Below, piece after piece: positions 4,703 to 5,056 of a DNA stretch of 5,056 nucleotides. Each line of letters begins with the position of its first letter. Position 1 is the first letter of the stretch. A program made the translations under genes and the position numbers. The stretch is taken from positions 1 to 5,056 of the forward strand of contig JAJYDZ010000172.1 in NCBI GenBank assembly GCA_021790415.1. The letters run 5' to 3'. The DNA is from Thermoplasmata archaeon. GTDB lineage: Archaea > Thermoplasmatota > Thermoplasmata > Thermoplasmatales > Thermoplasmataceae. The notes under the pieces were generated by a model that saw only the letters and a list, made by a program, of their open reading frames with translations, did no database searches and was not told the DNA's origin.

Positions 4703-5056
4703 AAACCATCTCCGCAGCCTCTTTTACACCTTCTGAAACAGTGGGATGTGGATGTATGGTCAACCCGATGTCCATGGCCATAAGTCCTGATTCCACTGCA
4801 AGACTGATCTCGCTGATAAGTTCAGAGGCATGCGGTGCAACCACAGCACCACCTGTTACGATGCCTTTTGAATCGGTATATATATGGAAGCTTCCAAGCG
4901 AATTGTTCATTGTGAGTGACCTGCCATTTGCTGCAGTGGGAAAAGATGTCTCTGATGATGATTTTGTGCCGGTGTATGCCACCTCAGGATCTGTGTATAT
5001 GACGAATGGCATTGCCCTGTAGTCCACAACAGCATCGACGCCACATATGTTGTCAG
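4668..5056 (-). CDS. lpdA: Dihydrolipoamide dehydrogenase (E3), C-terminal part, runs off the right edge
   Basis: The frame is open to the window edge; the GTG at 5027 is internal, since DNICGVDAV precedes it in frame and fits the end of the NAD/FAD region. The visible 128 residues are the interface (Pyr_redox_dim) domain. It contains AMPFVIYTDPEVAYTG, AANGR, APHASELI and TIHPHPTVSEGVKEAAE, whose second His and following Glu form the catalytic His-Glu pair that activates the active-site disulfide of the partner subunit. E3 re-oxidises dihydrolipoyl groups of 2-oxoacid dehydrogenase or glycine-cleavage complexes with NAD+. The segment between YTG and AANGR is about nine residues shorter than in the bacterial E3 I compared from memory. 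HPHP replaces the more usual HAHP. The stop overlaps lipB. The FAD- and disulfide-bearing N-terminal part lies outside the window. Confidence 0.92.
   Translation of the reverse strand, partial: DNICGVDAVVDYRAMPFVIYTDPEVAYTGTKSSSETSFPTAANGRSLTMNNSLGSFHIYTDSKGIVTGGAVVAPHASELISEISLAVESGLMAMDIGLTIHPHPTVSEGVKEAAEMVYGKPLHFKPRN
4706..4713 (-). promoter_or_regulatory. Shine-Dalgarno site deciding the lipB start
   Basis: GGAGATGG on the minus strand ends 3 bases before the lipB ATG, with GGAG at the usual 7-base distance. It lies within the last codons of lpd and supports the 35-base overlap rather than a later start. Confidence 0.6.

Noticed and set aside
1..5056. CRISPR array, rRNA or intact insertion sequence
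   Set aside because: No regularly spaced direct repeats, rRNA-like sequence or paired terminal inverted repeats were seen on reading both strands.

Overview
The window reads as archaeal DNA, most likely from an acidophilic member of the Thermoplasmata (Thermoplasma/Ferroplasma/Cuniculiplasma-type). The reasons are TATA-type promoter elements with very short or no leaders, a PduO-type adenosyltransferase next to 2-oxoacid dehydrogenase/lipoate genes (a neighbourhood I recall from Thermoplasma), a DtxR/IdeR-type regulator, and an IS630-like remnant. The taxonomic placement is inference.

Positions 1-1323 are an AT-rich accessory block on the + strand. A short ORF (48-158) looks like the start of an AbrB/MazE-type DNA-binding domain. 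It is followed without a gap by a SocA/Panacea (DUF4065/YwgA)-like protein (159-755), which overlaps by 8 bases a PIN-domain RNase-like protein (748-1323). This has the architecture of a type II toxin-antitoxin module with a Panacea-like antitoxin and a PIN toxin.

Positions 1324-2092 hold no intact large gene. On the minus strand lies a badly decayed IS630-family transposase (about 1358-1811): the first catalytic Asp has become Asn, the segment carrying the second Asp is deleted, and there are several frameshifts and stops. Directly upstream in the same frame is a Cys-rich 49-codon ORF (1812-1961) of uncertain reality.

Positions 2093-2613 (minus) are a two-gene operon, a winged-helix-like regulator and a small two-helix membrane protein. 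Both use TTG starts, and they overlap by four bases.

Positions 2725-5056 look like GC-richer core genome. A DtxR/IdeR-like metal-dependent repressor (minus) is transcribed divergently from a PduO-type ATP:cob(I)alamin adenosyltransferase (plus), and the two appear to share one TATA region. Converging on the latter is the pair lpd-lipB (minus): the C-terminal part of dihydrolipoamide dehydrogenase (E3, running off the right edge) overlaps the start of lipoyl(octanoyl) transferase LipB. E3 and LipB belong together, because LipB supplies the lipoyl group carried by the E2 subunit that E3 re-oxidises.

The most interesting items are the AbrB-like/Panacea-like/PIN module, the unusual set of metal ligands in the DtxR-family protein, and the small Cys-rich ORF.
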